Origin: Alcanivorax sp. S6407
GTDB taxonomy: Bacteria > Pseudomonadota > Gammaproteobacteria > Pseudomonadales > Alcanivoracaceae
Length of the DNA: 64,000 bases
NCBI RefSeq assembly: GCF_023016115.1
Contig: NZ_JALKBH010000002.1
Span: forward strand, 124,001-188,000
Reading direction: 5' to 3'
The translations under genes were made by a program, and so were the position numbers. How positions within the stretch are numbered: position 1 is the first letter of the stretch; every line of letters starts with the position of its first letter. The notes under the pieces are model-generated. The model was not told the DNA's origin and made no database searches. It saw only the letters and a list, made by a program, of their open reading frames with translations. Positions 47,232 to 56,492 of the stretch are shown here, piece by piece.

Positions 47232-47447
47232 CCCGCCTCCTCTGGGCTTTGTATGCCTCAGTACCGCCCCGCAGATTACGTGAACTGCCCTGGCAATGCA
47301 GTGATTTATCCCCTACCCGCCCCCCCCGCATCAGACGAAATCAGTATGCAAAATGGGCACGAAACGTTGATATTGCAGTGCCACTATTTGTGCCAAGCTC
47401 GGTTTCACTGAAGGAACGCAATAAAAGACTACACAGACGTTACAGCT

Positions 47448-47507
47448 TTACTGCGATACGACAACAGGACGATTTCGGGTTGCGCAGTAAGGTGAATAAC
47501 AGGACGA
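47448..47507. promoter_or_regulatory. Repeats in the divergent intergenic region
   Basis: The 310-base space between the divergent BamA-like gene and the small secreted protein has an 8-bp inverted repeat, TTACTGCG (47448-47455) and CGCAGTAA (47483-47490). It interleaves with two direct copies of AACAGGACGA (47463-47472 and 47498-47507). Such layouts are typical of regulator sites; no regulator is indicated and no promoter boxes are assigned. The remainder of the gap shows nothing else. Confidence 0.35.
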
Positions 47508-47541
47508 CTGTTAGCCAATAACAAAAAGGGAAGGATTGTTC

Positions 47542-47874
47542 ATGTCAGCACTTAAATTGCATTTGTGCGGTGCCGCAATGGCTGGCGCCCTGCTCCTTAC
47601 AGGCCAGGCCCAGGCTGCCGACCAACAGGCCACGGTGATTCTCAGCCAGAGCTGTGAATACCTACTGCTCAATTCCAGCTCCGGGATGGTGCTGGTTAAA
47701 CAACTGGATGGCCTCAGCCCGCAAGCCGGCGATACCCTGAAGGGCAATTTCACTCCCGGCGATTTCAGTAATCTGCAAAACACCCGCAACCAGGACTCCA
47801 TGCAAGTGTGGGTCGACCTGGTTGACCCGCACAGCAGCAAGGCCCTGAGCCAGTACGGCCGCTACTGCGCCTGA
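47542..47874 (+). CDS. Small secreted protein of unknown function
   Basis: A 110-aa product with a signal peptide (LCGAAMAGALLLTGQAQA, cleaved before ADQQ). The mature domain is about 85 residues with two cysteines (SCEYLLL near the start, GRYC at the very end) that could form a disulfide across the domain. It starts at the ATG at 47542 after AAGGA; a TTG two codons earlier is in frame. No family recognised. Single gene, followed by a strong hairpin. Confidence 0.75.
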   Translation: MSALKLHLCGAAMAGALLLTGQAQAADQQATVILSQSCEYLLLNSSSGMVLVKQLDGLSPQAGDTLKGNFTPGDFSNLQNTRNQDSMQVWVDLVDPHSSKALSQYGRYCA

Positions 47875-47897
47875 TTCACATCCCCCCGTGTTCTCTC

Positions 47898-47933
47898 CAC
47901 CCGCTTCCGGAGCTTTGCTCCGGGGTGCGGGTG
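47898..47933 (+). terminator. Strong hairpin after the small secreted protein gene
   Basis: CACCCGC pairs with GCGGGTG, and inside it CCGGAGC pairs with GCTCCGG around a TTT loop. It begins 24 bases after the stop. The following TCTCCTG is T-poor, so termination strength is uncertain. Confidence 0.6.
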
Positions 47934-47969
47934 TCTCCTGTTCAGCCTCCCCCCTTTGGGACCGCCCTT

Positions 47970-48275
47970 TGGACGGATCGCCTTGCGAGCAAGGCTCCTA
48001 CAAGGGCACGGCCCGCGCATTACCCTCCGCTCTCGCTCCTCTGGGAGTCTGCCTGCAGACGAAGAGGTGGGAATTCGCTCGCAGGCATACCCTGACGAGA
48101 ACAGAGAGCTCCCACACAGGGAATGGCAGCCTTGGTTTGTAGGAGTCCATGCTTGCATGACGATCCAGCGCAGGCGCAAGCCTGATAACCGCATCGCCTT
48201 GCGAGCAAGGCTCCTACAAGGGTACGGCCCGCGCATTAGCCTCCGGCATCGCTCCCACAGGGCATGAGCGTGGCT
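47970..48275. repeat. REP island between the secreted-protein and barrel genes
   Basis: Within the gene-free gap 47875-48305 there are two REP cores CCTTGCGAGCAAGG (47981-47994 and 48197-48210), a GTCTGCCTGCAGAC palindrome (48047-48060), a CTCGTCAGGGTATGC-type module in reverse near 48083-48105, and GTCCATGCTTGCATGACGAT (48144-48163). Order and spacing resemble the islands at 6.5, 56.2 and 62.1 kb. Confidence 0.75.
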
Positions 48276-48305
48276 GCACGTGAAGGGTTGCCACCGTATT
48301 TTCGA

Positions 48306-49532
48306 TCAGAAATACACTTGCCAGCGCAGGGTCAGGCTGGCGGGTATGGGGCCGAATTCGGAGCTGGGCAGGCCGGTGCTGTTGAGGCCTTTGCCGCCAC
48401 CGGTGGCCAGCGACAGCAACAGCTCGGATTCATTACTGACGGAGTAATGCAGATTGAGCTGATGCAGGAAGGAGGCGTGCACATCGCTGTCTTCATCTTC
48501 CAGGGCGCTGGTGAGCAGCAGATAGCTGCCGCGCCATAGCGGGGTGAGTTCTTTTTCCACGGCCAGGCCGAGCACGTTGCGGGCCTGCTGTTGCTTCAGG
48601 GTGAACGGGATGGCCGGGTCGGCCAGGAACACCGGGAGTTCGCTTTCCCGGCTGGCACCCGCGGACTGGTAGTACCATTCGGCCACCACGACCCAGTCAC
48701 TGGCAAAGCGGTAGTCGAGCCCTGCGATGGCGAACACCGGAGTCTCATCACTGGCCTCCAGCTCATAGACGGCGCTTTCCACCCGCCAGCCCATGCCGCC
48801 CCAGGCACTTTCCCAACCGGCCCCGAGGATCTGGTCTCGATCTACCGTGGCGGCCAGCAACAACAGTTCCGATTGCTCGCCGATCTGGCCTCGATAATAC
48901 CCTGCCCCGCTGTCACGTTGGTCGCTGTGCTGGGGGGCGGCAACGGCGGCGAAGGCCAGCGAGGAAAAGTCCGACGGCCAGGTTTCCACCAGCAACGCAT
49001 CCACCCCGGGTTTGAATTCGGTATCCAGATCCGTGGGGGCGAAGGCACCGAACACATTGTGTGGTTGCCACAGGCGCCCAGTGCCCCAGTCGATGGGCTG
49101 CCGACCGGCGGTGACGGCGAACAGGTCGGTCATGTAACGCCAGGACAGACGATCGATTTCGTGCCCTGCCCGGGTCTGTTGATTACCCGTCGTTTCGTTG
49201 AGCCAATCACTGGACAGGTCCCGCCAGCGAAACTGGCTGACGCCGGGCTCGGTGAGCGGGAAGTTGTCCCGGTGCAGGCGCACCAGCCGCAGGTGGGCGG
49301 AAAAATCGCCGAAGCGGGTCACCGGATCGGCCATCAATCGTGCGGTTTGCTGATCGGCACTGAGGCTACGCTGATCTTCATCCACATAACCCAGATCCCC
49401 GGGCTGGGCGTAGGCGGTGGTGCCGGTAAGGGATAGCCGGGCACTGAACGGGGATGCCTGTACCCAAGGCACCGTGACCAGCAGCAGGCTGGTCAGCAGG
49501 GTACGCCGTGCGCGGTTACTGCGCTTGCACAT
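48306..49532 (-). CDS. Outer-membrane beta-barrel protein (export operon)
   Basis: A 408-aa protein with a signal peptide (TLLTSLLLVTVPWVQA, then SPFSARL) and many alternating amphipathic strands, ending in the aromatic-rich LRWQVYF typical of outer-membrane barrels. The segment TAGRQPIDWGTGRLWQPHNVF resembles porin-like or alginate-export-type proteins, but I cannot name a family. It overlaps the ATPase gene by 17 bases and is the last gene of a five-gene operon with a LolA-like protein, two FtsX permeases and an ATPase. This suggests that it is the outer-membrane part of a trans-envelope export path. The longer open frame upstream is the ATPase gene read out of frame. Confidence 0.75.
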   Translation of the reverse strand: MCKRSNRARRTLLTSLLLVTVPWVQASPFSARLSLTGTTAYAQPGDLGYVDEDQRSLSADQQTARLMADPVTRFGDFSAHLRLVRLHRDNFPLTEPGVSQFRWRDLSSDWLNETTGNQQTRAGHEIDRLSWRYMTDLFAVTAGRQPIDWGTGRLWQPHNVFGAFAPTDLDTEFKPGVDALLVETWPSDFSSLAFAAVAAPQHSDQRDSGAGYYRGQIGEQSELLLLAATVDRDQILGAGWESAWGGMGWRVESAVYELEASDETPVFAIAGLDYRFASDWVVVAEWYYQSAGASRESELPVFLADPAIPFTLKQQQARNVLGLAVEKELTPLWRGSYLLLTSALEDEDSDVHASFLHQLNLHYSVSNESELLLSLATGGGKGLNSTGLPSSEFGPIPASLTLRWQVYF

Positions 49533-50217
49533 CCGCGATGACCTTGTCGTGCTCGATTTTGCCATCGCGGAGCTGAATGATGCGCTCGGCCCGTTCCATG
49601 ACCCGGGGATCGTGGGTGGAAAACAGGAAGGTGGTTTTTTCCTCGTGGGACAGCTTGTGCATGATATCCAGCAAGGCGGTGGCGTTGTCGGAATCCAGGT
49701 TGGCGGTGGGCTCATCGGCCAGTACCAGCCGCGGCCCGCTGGCCAGGGCGCGAGCCACGGCAACCCGTTGTTGCTGGCCACCGCTGAGCGCCGAGGGCCT
49801 GCGCTCCATGACCTTGCCCAGCCCCACCAGATCCAGATAATGCCGGGCGCGCTCGCGCCGCTCCGATTCCGGCCTGCCCTGCAGCACCATGATCAGCTCC
49901 ACGTTTTCCAGCGCGCTGAGCACCGGCACCAGATTGTAGGCCTGAAACACAAAGCCAAGCTGAAACAACCGGAAGTCCGACAGCTGGGATTCGTTCAGGG
50001 CGGTGACATCGGTACCGTTGAGATGCACGCGGCCATCCGTAGGGCTGTCGAGCCCGCCAATGATGTTCAGCAAGGTGGTCTTGCCAGAACCGGATGGGCC
50101 GACCAGCGCGGCGAACTCCCCCTCTTCCACCTGCAGATTGATGTCGGTAAGGGCATGCACTTCGATATCGCCCTGGCGAAAGGTCTTGCTGATATGTTCC
50201 AGTCGTACCAGCGTCAT
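49516..50217 (-). CDS. ABC transporter ATPase, LolD/MacB type
   Basis: A 233-aa ATPase with Walker A GPSGSGKTT, Q-loop FVFQAYNLVPVLSALENVEL, signature LSGGQQQRVAVARAL, Walker B LVLADEPTANLDS and H-loop FLFSTHDPRV. This is the LolD/MacB/FtsE group that drives mechanotransmission in FtsX-fold permeases rather than import. Start at the ATG at 50217, 8 bases after AGGA; an in-frame ATG lies three codons upstream. It is preceded by the two FtsX-fold permease genes, so it powers that pair. Confidence 0.92.
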   Translation of the reverse strand: MTLVRLEHISKTFRQGDIEVHALTDINLQVEEGEFAALVGPSGSGKTTLLNIIGGLDSPTDGRVHLNGTDVTALNESQLSDFRLFQLGFVFQAYNLVPVLSALENVELIMVLQGRPESERRERARHYLDLVGLGKVMERRPSALSGGQQQRVAVARALASGPRLVLADEPTANLDSDNATALLDIMHKLSHEEKTTFLFSTHDPRVMERAERIIQLRDGKIEHDKVIADVQAQ

Positions 50218-50251
50218 GGTGTGCATCCTTTTCTGCTGAACGTTGCCATGG

Positions 50252-51532
50252 TCAGGTTCTCAATGCCGCCACCGGAGTCACTCTTGCCGCCTTGATGGCC
50301 GGATAGATCCCCGTGGTCAGGGTAGTCAGGAAGACGATCAGGGTGAGTTGCAGTACCCGCGCCTGAGACAGCTCCGTGCGCACTACCGGATCCATGAAGG
50401 TGCCGGCCACGGCGGTGCTGTCACCGAGCATGCTGGTGAGATCCAGGCCGTGATGGGAGAACCACAGGTGCACCAGACCGCCCAGCGTCCAGCCGATGCC
50501 CACGGCCAGCACGCTGAGCAGGGTGGCCTCCATGAAGACCATCAGCAACAGATGCAGGCGGCTCAGGCCCAGCGCCCGTAGCAAGCCGAATTCCCGGGTC
50601 CGCTCCAGAACACTCATCAGCACGGTATTGACGATGCCGAACACGATCAGCACCAGAATCACTGCCAGAAAGACATAGGCGCCGGCACTGTCGAGCACCA
50701 CAAACTGCACCAGTTGCGGCATCATCTGCTGCCAGTCCAGCACTGCGATGGAAGCGCTGCCCAGTTTGCTGTCGATGCGAGAGGTCCACTCACTCAGGCT
50801 GTCCGGATCGTTGAGCGACACCGCCAGCCGGGTCAGCGGTTCACTGGCAGGATCGGCGCCTTCGGCCACCAGGAAATGACGGGCCAGTGCCAGGTTGCTG
50901 ATCACCAGATAGTTGTCCAGCTCATCCATGCTGGAATCAAAGATGGCCCGCACCCGTCCCAGCTGGGCTTCGGAATCCCCGCCCCGCTTGCCGGCCATGA
51001 CCACGATCTTGCCGCCCACTTTCACCTTGAGCTTGCGGGCCATGCCTTCGCCGATGATAACGCCGCGCTCGTCATCCGCCGCCAGCCAGTCGCCTTCCAT
51101 CAGGAACGGTTTGAGCATTTGCGCACGTTGATCGGTGGCGGCCATGCCTTCCAGCCCCGCGCCCACAGAGTTGTAGGGGGAACTGACCAGCACCCGCAGG
51201 GCGATGCGGGCATCCACCTGGCCGGGCAATTCCAGCGCCAGCAGTTGCTCACGCAAACGGCCACCCTCGGCCAGATACTTGTCGTTGGCCGGGGCCTGCA
51301 GGTAGCCCACGGGCTGCACGGTGATATAGCCCTCACCCAGCTTGATAGCATTGCGGATCATGGAGTTGTGCGAGCCATCGTTGATGCCGATAAAGAACAC
51401 CGCCAGCACGAAGCCGATGCCGATGGAACTCAGGGTGATCAGAGTGCGTTTGGGATGGCGCCAGAGGTTGCGCCAGGTGAGGCGCATCAGCAGCGCCGGA
51501 TGCAGGTGCCCGTGACGTGGCGTAGCACTCAT
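50252..51532 (-). CDS. FtsX/LolE-fold ABC permease
   Basis: A 426-aa inner-membrane protein: one N-terminal helix (about 25-45), a large periplasmic domain (about 50-285) and three C-terminal helices (VFLAVILVLIVFGIVNTVLMSVLERTREFGLLRALG, read in part). The VLERTREFGLLRALG segment is the FtsX-family coupling motif. Two such permeases form the membrane part of LolCE-like transporters. The ATG overlaps the upstream permease by 4 bases. Together with a LolA-like protein it probably extracts or moves a lipid-type molecule; canonical lipoprotein sorting genes are normally elsewhere, so the substrate may differ. Confidence 0.87.
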   Translation of the reverse strand: MSATPRHGHLHPALLMRLTWRNLWRHPKRTLITLSSIGIGFVLAVFFIGINDGSHNSMIRNAIKLGEGYITVQPVGYLQAPANDKYLAEGGRLREQLLALELPGQVDARIALRVLVSSPYNSVGAGLEGMAATDQRAQMLKPFLMEGDWLAADDERGVIIGEGMARKLKVKVGGKIVVMAGKRGGDSEAQLGRVRAIFDSSMDELDNYLVISNLALARHFLVAEGADPASEPLTRLAVSLNDPDSLSEWTSRIDSKLGSASIAVLDWQQMMPQLVQFVVLDSAGAYVFLAVILVLIVFGIVNTVLMSVLERTREFGLLRALGLSRLHLLLMVFMEATLLSVLAVGIGWTLGGLVHLWFSHHGLDLTSMLGDSTAVAGTFMDPVVRTELSQARVLQLTLIVFLTTLTTGIYPAIKAARVTPVAALRT

Positions 51533-52848
51533 CGCATGGCCTCCACCGGTTTCAGGCGAATGCTGCGCCAGGAGGGAATCAACGAGGCCAGCAGGGCCAC
51601 CACGATCATCATCAGACTGGCGTAGAGCACATGGGACGGTTCCAGCCAGCCCTTCATCACCGGTTCGAAGATGATCCCGCCCCAGTCATAGCCATCCGGC
51701 ATCATGTCGCTGAAATCGATGCCGGTGTCTTCCATGCGCAGGCCCAGCCAGCTGCCCAGCAAGGCACCGATGACGGCGGACAACAACGACAGGCATAGCG
51801 CTTCCAGCAGCACCATCACCAGCAGCCAGTGTTTTTTCATGCCAATGGCCATGAGGATACCGAACTCGCGGGTGCGCTCATGGACCGCCATCAGCATGGT
51901 ATTGAGCATGCCCAGCGACGCCAACGCGACAATGATCAGGCCGATGATCAGGGTCATGCTGTTGCTCACTGCCAGCATTTCCGACACCGCCGGGTTGAGC
52001 TCTTTCCAGTTACGCACCTGTACCGGCCCGCCCCATTCATCCAGCGGTGTCTGCTGTTCCAGCAGCGCCAGCTTGTCCTGCAGTGCCATCTGGATGGCCT
52101 CCAGCTGGTCCAGATCGTCCAGCAGGATGGCCAGCTCGTGGAAGCCCTCTTCCAGAAACATGAGTTGCCGGTAGGCCTCAAGCGACATGACCACGCCCAT
52201 GCGATCAAAATTCAGCTCCATGGGGTTGAGCACCGCGGTCACTACAAAGAGCGCATTACCGATACTGCCGTCGGCGGCCTGGGTGACCAGCACCAGTTCA
52301 TCGCCCGGGGCCAGGCGCATGTTCCTGGCCAGTTGCGCCCCCACCGCCACCCCATAGCGGGCAATGCCCTGTTCGGTCTCGTCGATGACGCCCAGCGCTA
52401 CCTCGCCCTGACGAACCTGCCCCAGCATCCGCGTCACTGCACGCTCGCGCTCCGCATCCACAGCACGGATCATCACACCGGTAGACGTCTCGGTGGTGCT
52501 GGCCAGCCCGGCGGCATACAGCCGCGGCGCCACATGCAACTGGGGAAAATCCGCTTCGATGGCTTCCAGCCAGGGCCAGGGCAGGGTTGCGTAGAGATCC
52601 TGATCATCTGCAAAAGCCTGACGGTGCACCTGAATGTGGCCGGTGGACACTTCCGTGGCGTACACCACCATTTGCCGGGTCATCCCGGTCATCAGGGAGG
52701 CATTGAAGATCACCATGGCCAGCCCGCCAGACAGGGCGCAGACGGTGAGCAGGGAGCGCACTGGATAGCGCCACAGGTTACGCCAGGCCATGAACAGGAA
52801 GATCCGCAGGCGCGAACCGGACAGATCCTGAACTGACGACGGGCTCAT
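51529..52848 (-). CDS. FtsX/LolC-fold ABC permease
   Basis: A 439-aa paralogue of the neighbouring permease with the same layout: helix at about 25-45, periplasmic domain, and three C-terminal helices with MLNTMLMAVHERTREFGILMAIG as the coupling region. It overlaps both the LolA-like gene upstream and the second permease downstream by 4 bases, so all are translated together. Likely forms a heterodimer with the other permease. Confidence 0.87.
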   Translation of the reverse strand: MSPSSVQDLSGSRLRIFLFMAWRNLWRYPVRSLLTVCALSGGLAMVIFNASLMTGMTRQMVVYATEVSTGHIQVHRQAFADDQDLYATLPWPWLEAIEADFPQLHVAPRLYAAGLASTTETSTGVMIRAVDAERERAVTRMLGQVRQGEVALGVIDETEQGIARYGVAVGAQLARNMRLAPGDELVLVTQAADGSIGNALFVVTAVLNPMELNFDRMGVVMSLEAYRQLMFLEEGFHELAILLDDLDQLEAIQMALQDKLALLEQQTPLDEWGGPVQVRNWKELNPAVSEMLAVSNSMTLIIGLIIVALASLGMLNTMLMAVHERTREFGILMAIGMKKHWLLVMVLLEALCLSLLSAVIGALLGSWLGLRMEDTGIDFSDMMPDGYDWGGIIFEPVMKGWLEPSHVLYASLMMIVVALLASLIPSWRSIRLKPVEAMR

Positions 52849-53600
52849 GGTGTGATCCGGCCGCGCTTGAGGGTTTTCAGGGAGAAGAAATCAGTGTCCA
52901 GCGGGATGTCGAAGACGATGTCATGGTAGGTAATCACGGTGGACTCACCGGGTTTGTCTTGCGGGGTCAGGCTGAGGCGCATGGGGATGGTGCGGTCTTC
53001 CTGCTGCTGCCACTGGTCAAACACCAGGGTGCGAATCAGGGTGCCTTCCTCGTCGTAATACCAGGCGCGGTACGGTGCCAGCACCTGTTGATCGATGGTC
53101 ATCACCACCTTGCCCCACACCACTGCCGCATCAGGTTTCGGAATGGAGGTAATCTCGATGATGGCCTGCCCGTCCCGCTCGCCTTCAAAGGTGATCTGCG
53201 AGTCGTAATCGTCTTCGAAGGTGCTTTCCTTGACCAGATCATCGTTGGTGAAATGGCTGCCCATCCAGGAGCCGGCCATCATGCTCGAAGGTACCTTGGT
53301 GACACGATTGATCTTGGGCAGGTAATTCCAAATGTTCTGCTCCACCTTGAGGGTGGCCACGCCCTTGTCCTTCACCGGTTGCTCGATAACGATCAGGGAA
53401 TAGTGTTTGCCGCGGGACCAGGCCTGCATGGTCATGGCGCGTTCATAACGACGGGTGGTCACCGTCATGGTCATGGTGGCCTGGGAGGTTTTACCTCGCC
53501 AGAGACCATCAATATGGCGCATCAATGCATCCGCATCCCGGGCCAAGGCCAGCGACGGCAGCAGCATCAGCAAGGCAAGATAACGGAAAAAAGCGCTCAC
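52845..53600 (-). CDS. LolA-like outer-membrane lipoprotein-sorting protein
   Basis: A 251-aa exported protein with a signal peptide (FFRYLALLMLLPSLALA, mature RDADALMRHIDGLWRGKTSQ). The remaining half-barrel contains RRYERAMTMQAWSRGKHYSLIVIEQPVKDKG and NIWNYLPKINRVTKVPSSMMAGSWMGSHF, typical of the LolA-like lipoprotein-sorting/DUF family next to lipid exporters. Start set at the GTG at 53600, preceded by GGGAGGG; the frame is open 12 codons further. It heads the operon, and by analogy it should shuttle a lipidic ligand across the periplasm to the barrel at the operon's end. Confidence 0.82.
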   Translation of the reverse strand: MSAFFRYLALLMLLPSLALARDADALMRHIDGLWRGKTSQATMTMTVTTRRYERAMTMQAWSRGKHYSLIVIEQPVKDKGVATLKVEQNIWNYLPKINRVTKVPSSMMAGSWMGSHFTNDDLVKESTFEDDYDSQITFEGERDGQAIIEITSIPKPDAAVVWGKVVMTIDQQVLAPYRAWYYDEEGTLIRTLVFDQWQQQEDRTIPMRLSLTPQDKPGESTVITYHDIVFDIPLDTDFFSLKTLKRGRITP

Positions 53601-53679
53601 AAACCCTCCCTGGATTTCACACTCTGACCCTAACACTATGCCAGCGTCATTCCCTGACCGGTATCAACTCTACAGCGAA

Positions 53680-55014
53680 TTACTGCAGCCAGGGCACCAG
53701 CACCGCCAGCACTACGGCGGCGATTAGATTCAACACCACCCCGGCGCGGATCATGGTTTTCTGCGGCACAAAACCGCTGCCGTAAACCATGGCGTTGGGC
53801 GGGGTGGCCACCGGCAGCATGAAGGCACAGCTGGCACCGAAGGCCACCAACAGGGCCACGGCTATGGGGTCCGCGCCCACCGCGGCGCCTACCGGCATCA
53901 GCAGCGGCACCAGCAAGGCGGCACTGGCGGTGTTGCTGGCCATTTCGGTGAGAAAGATCACGAAGGTGCCAAGGATCAGGTAGACCAGCCAGGTCTGCCC
54001 CTCCGGCAACAGGCCACTAATGCCATCAGCCAGCCATCCACTGGCACCGGAACTCTGCAGCAGGGTGGACAGGGTAATGCCACCACCGAACAGTAACAGC
54101 ACGCCCCAGTTGGCATGCTGCTCCACTTCCTTCCAGCTCACGCAGCCGGTGATCCCCAGCAGCACGATGGCCAGTACCGCCACCCAGGTATCGAACCCTT
54201 TCTCGATGGAGAGGAGATCCGCCAGTGGCGCACCGAACACCCACAGGGCCACGGTGAACAGGAAGATCGCCAGGGTCATTCTGGCCCCCAGGCTGTCGGG
54301 AAATTGCACCCGGTCATGCACATCTACCCGTGGCAGATTGGTTTCCGGCCGGCACACCGCATAGAGAATCAGCAGGGCCAAGGGGAACATGACCAGAAAC
54401 ACCGGCAGTCCGGCAGCCAGCCATTCGTTGAAGGTCCAGTCCAGGGCGGCGGCGGCAATGGCATTGGGGGGGCTGCCCACCAGCGTGGCCATGCCGCCAA
54501 TGTTGGCCGACCAGGCCAGCGCCAGCAGCAGGAACACACGGTAGCGGGGATGCTCCTGCGCCAGCGGAGCCGACATGCCCAGCGCAATGGGCAACAACAT
54601 GGCGGTGGTAGCGGTGTTGCTGATCCACATGGACAGCAAGGCGGTAGTCAGCGACAACAGCAATGCCGCCGGCAGGGCCCTGCCCCCCGCCAGCAGCAAC
54701 AGTTTCTGGGCCAGCCAGCGGTCGATGCCGTGCTCACCCAGTGCCGCGGCCAGGGCAAATCCGCCCAGAAACAGCGCCACCACCGGGTGGGCGAAACCGG
54801 CCAGGGCCGCGTTGATGTTGGATAATCCCAGCGCCACACCCAGCACCGGCACCATCAGGGCAGTGAAGGTAAGCGGCAATGCTTCGGTGAGCCACAGCAG
54901 GCCGATCAGCACCAGCAAGGCCAGGCCGGCACCGGTTACGGGATCGTCTGGCAGCGTGGCGGCCAATACCGCCGCCAGTATCGATCCGGCAATCAAACCC
55001 AGTCGCATGATCAT
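53680..55014 (-). CDS. SLC13/DASS-family anion:Na+ symporter
   Basis: A 444-aa polytopic membrane protein without an RCK insert. The first substrate hairpin has WISNTATTAMLLPIALG and VGSPPNAIAA. The second has LTEMASNTASAALLVPLLMPVG and ATPPNAMVYGSGFV. These SNT and PPNA elements are typical of dicarboxylate/citrate (DASS) transporters. It is followed on the same strand, after a 43-base gap with no features, by the LolA-like gene, but functional linkage to that operon is unlikely. Preceded 29 bases away by the AraC regulator gene. Substrate probably a dicarboxylate; not proven. Confidence 0.87.
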   Translation of the reverse strand: MIMRLGLIAGSILAAVLAATLPDDPVTGAGLALLVLIGLLWLTEALPLTFTALMVPVLGVALGLSNINAALAGFAHPVVALFLGGFALAAALGEHGIDRWLAQKLLLLAGGRALPAALLLSLTTALLSMWISNTATTAMLLPIALGMSAPLAQEHPRYRVFLLLALAWSANIGGMATLVGSPPNAIAAAALDWTFNEWLAAGLPVFLVMFPLALLILYAVCRPETNLPRVDVHDRVQFPDSLGARMTLAIFLFTVALWVFGAPLADLLSIEKGFDTWVAVLAIVLLGITGCVSWKEVEQHANWGVLLLFGGGITLSTLLQSSGASGWLADGISGLLPEGQTWLVYLILGTFVIFLTEMASNTASAALLVPLLMPVGAAVGADPIAVALLVAFGASCAFMLPVATPPNAMVYGSGFVPQKTMIRAGVVLNLIAAVVLAVLVPWLQ

Positions 55015-55043
55015 GTGGATTCACTTCCCTGTGGTATGTGTTG

Positions 55044-56069
55044 TCAGCTGTTCTGGTTCCGGTACTCCAGTGGCGTCATTCCAGTCCAGCGGATAAAGCT
55101 TCGGGTAAAGGCGCTGTGTTCGGAATAACCGACCAGCAAGGCGATGTCGACCAGCCCGAGGCGCGTTTCGCGCAGATAACGCTCGGCGATTTCCCGGCGC
55201 ACGGCGCCCAGCTCCTTGAGAAAACTGGTGCCGGCCTCGGAGAGTTGTCGCTGCAAGGTACGCACCGACACGCCCATGTTTTTCGAGACCGTGGCAATGT
55301 CGGGATTGTGTTCTGGTAACAGACGGCTGATACGGCGGCGCACCTCGTCCACCAGCGGCGACGCACTGGGCAGCTGCGCCAGCAAGGCGTCGGCCTGCTC
55401 TTCCAGCATGGCGAGCATGGCCGGATCGGCCGTATCCAGTGGCTGCAGCAAAAGACCCATGTCCATGCTGATGATGGTTTCCGGCTGATCGAATTGCACC
55501 GGGCAGCCGAAATAACGCTCGTACTCACTCGTGTCATCCGGCCATGGATTGATAAACGAGACCTGTAGCGGGGAGAGGTTCACGCCACTCAATCGTCGGC
55601 AGATATGCACCAGTACGGTAATCGCGGTTTCATCCACCAGCGGGCCGGGCCGGCCATGGTCCGCATCCCAGACCAGCTCAATACTGATGCCGCTGCTGCG
55701 CACTTCCAGTGGTGTCACGTCATAGATCAGGCGCTGGTAACGATGCAGGCGATTCAACGCCTCCCCCAGATTCTGCGATGCCATGACTACATAGCCCAGT
55801 ACACCGATATGGCGTGGACCCAGGGTCTGGCCCAGGTGCAGACCGAGCAGCGGGTCCTGTAAATGGGTTGCCGCACAGTCCAGCAACTCACGCCAGTCGC
55901 CAATGGGGATATCCGCATTGAGAGGGCTGTCCGCCCGTGGCCGGGGCAATGGCAACAGACCCTCGCTGTCGACGCCCTGTTGATCCAGATACTCGTACAA
56001 CGCCAACACGAAGCTGGCCGGTATGCGGCGGCGGGGAGCAGCTTGTGGTGGTGACAGGGAAACCGGCAT
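55044..56069 (-). CDS. AraC-family transcriptional regulator
   Basis: A 341-aa regulator with an N-terminal effector domain of the arabinose-binding (OruR/ArgR-like) type (about 20-210, including LLGLHLGQTLGPRHIGVLGYVVM). The C-terminal double helix-turn-helix has VSKNMGVSVRTLQRQLSEAGTSF and VDIALLVGYSEHSAFTRSFIRWTGMTPLEYR. It lies 29 bases upstream of the SLC13 transporter in the same direction, so it may control that gene or be co-transcribed with it. The effector is unknown. Confidence 0.9.
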   Translation of the reverse strand: MPVSLSPPQAAPRRRIPASFVLALYEYLDQQGVDSEGLLPLPRPRADSPLNADIPIGDWRELLDCAATHLQDPLLGLHLGQTLGPRHIGVLGYVVMASQNLGEALNRLHRYQRLIYDVTPLEVRSSGISIELVWDADHGRPGPLVDETAITVLVHICRRLSGVNLSPLQVSFINPWPDDTSEYERYFGCPVQFDQPETIISMDMGLLLQPLDTADPAMLAMLEEQADALLAQLPSASPLVDEVRRRISRLLPEHNPDIATVSKNMGVSVRTLQRQLSEAGTSFLKELGAVRREIAERYLRETRLGLVDIALLVGYSEHSAFTRSFIRWTGMTPLEYRNQNS

Positions 56070-56194
56070 GGGCCATCAGCTGAACAAGGGACTTGGCGTA
56101 AAGTGTTAAATTTGCTGGCAGTGGCTGTCAAGCGAGTCGGCTGGGCGATCGCCATACTAAGGAACGTCAAAGGCCAAACCGGTGTGTAGTCCAG

Positions 56195-56345
56195 GTTTGG
56201 TTGTTGTAGGAGTCCATGCTTGCATGACGATCCAGCGCAGGCGAAGCCTGCTGTTCACCGCCATACAGGCAGGCAGATTCGCATCGCTCCCTTTTCGGGT
56301 CGGCCTTCGGCCTGATCGCCTTGCGAGCAAGGCTCCTGCAGTTTT
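56195..56345. repeat. REP island upstream of the MBL-fold gene
   Basis: In the gene-free space 56070-56492 lie GTCCATGCTTGCATGACGAT (56211-56230) and a REP core CCTTGCGAGCAAGG (56319-56332), joined by GC-rich text including TCGGCCTTCGGCCTGA. Same module order as at 48.1 and 62.1 kb. The rest shows no clear promoter. Confidence 0.75.
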
Positions 56346-56492
56346 GGCGATAGGAGCCACCCACGCCGAGGTCGCTTTCCTGAACAAACGGTAACTGGCA
56401 TCCGGCACTCACCTACCAGCATGATGAAACGGCAGCGGCAGATTAACCGCGATTGCCAACAGACAGGTTTTGACGCACCAGGGAGAACAACA

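Noticed and set aside
46056-47411. Long plus-strand ORF (451 codons) opposite the BamA-like gene
   Set aside because: It is antisense to a barrel gene with a signal peptide and VRGY motif. Its translation is low-complexity and without domain features, as expected for the opposite strand of GC-rich coding DNA.
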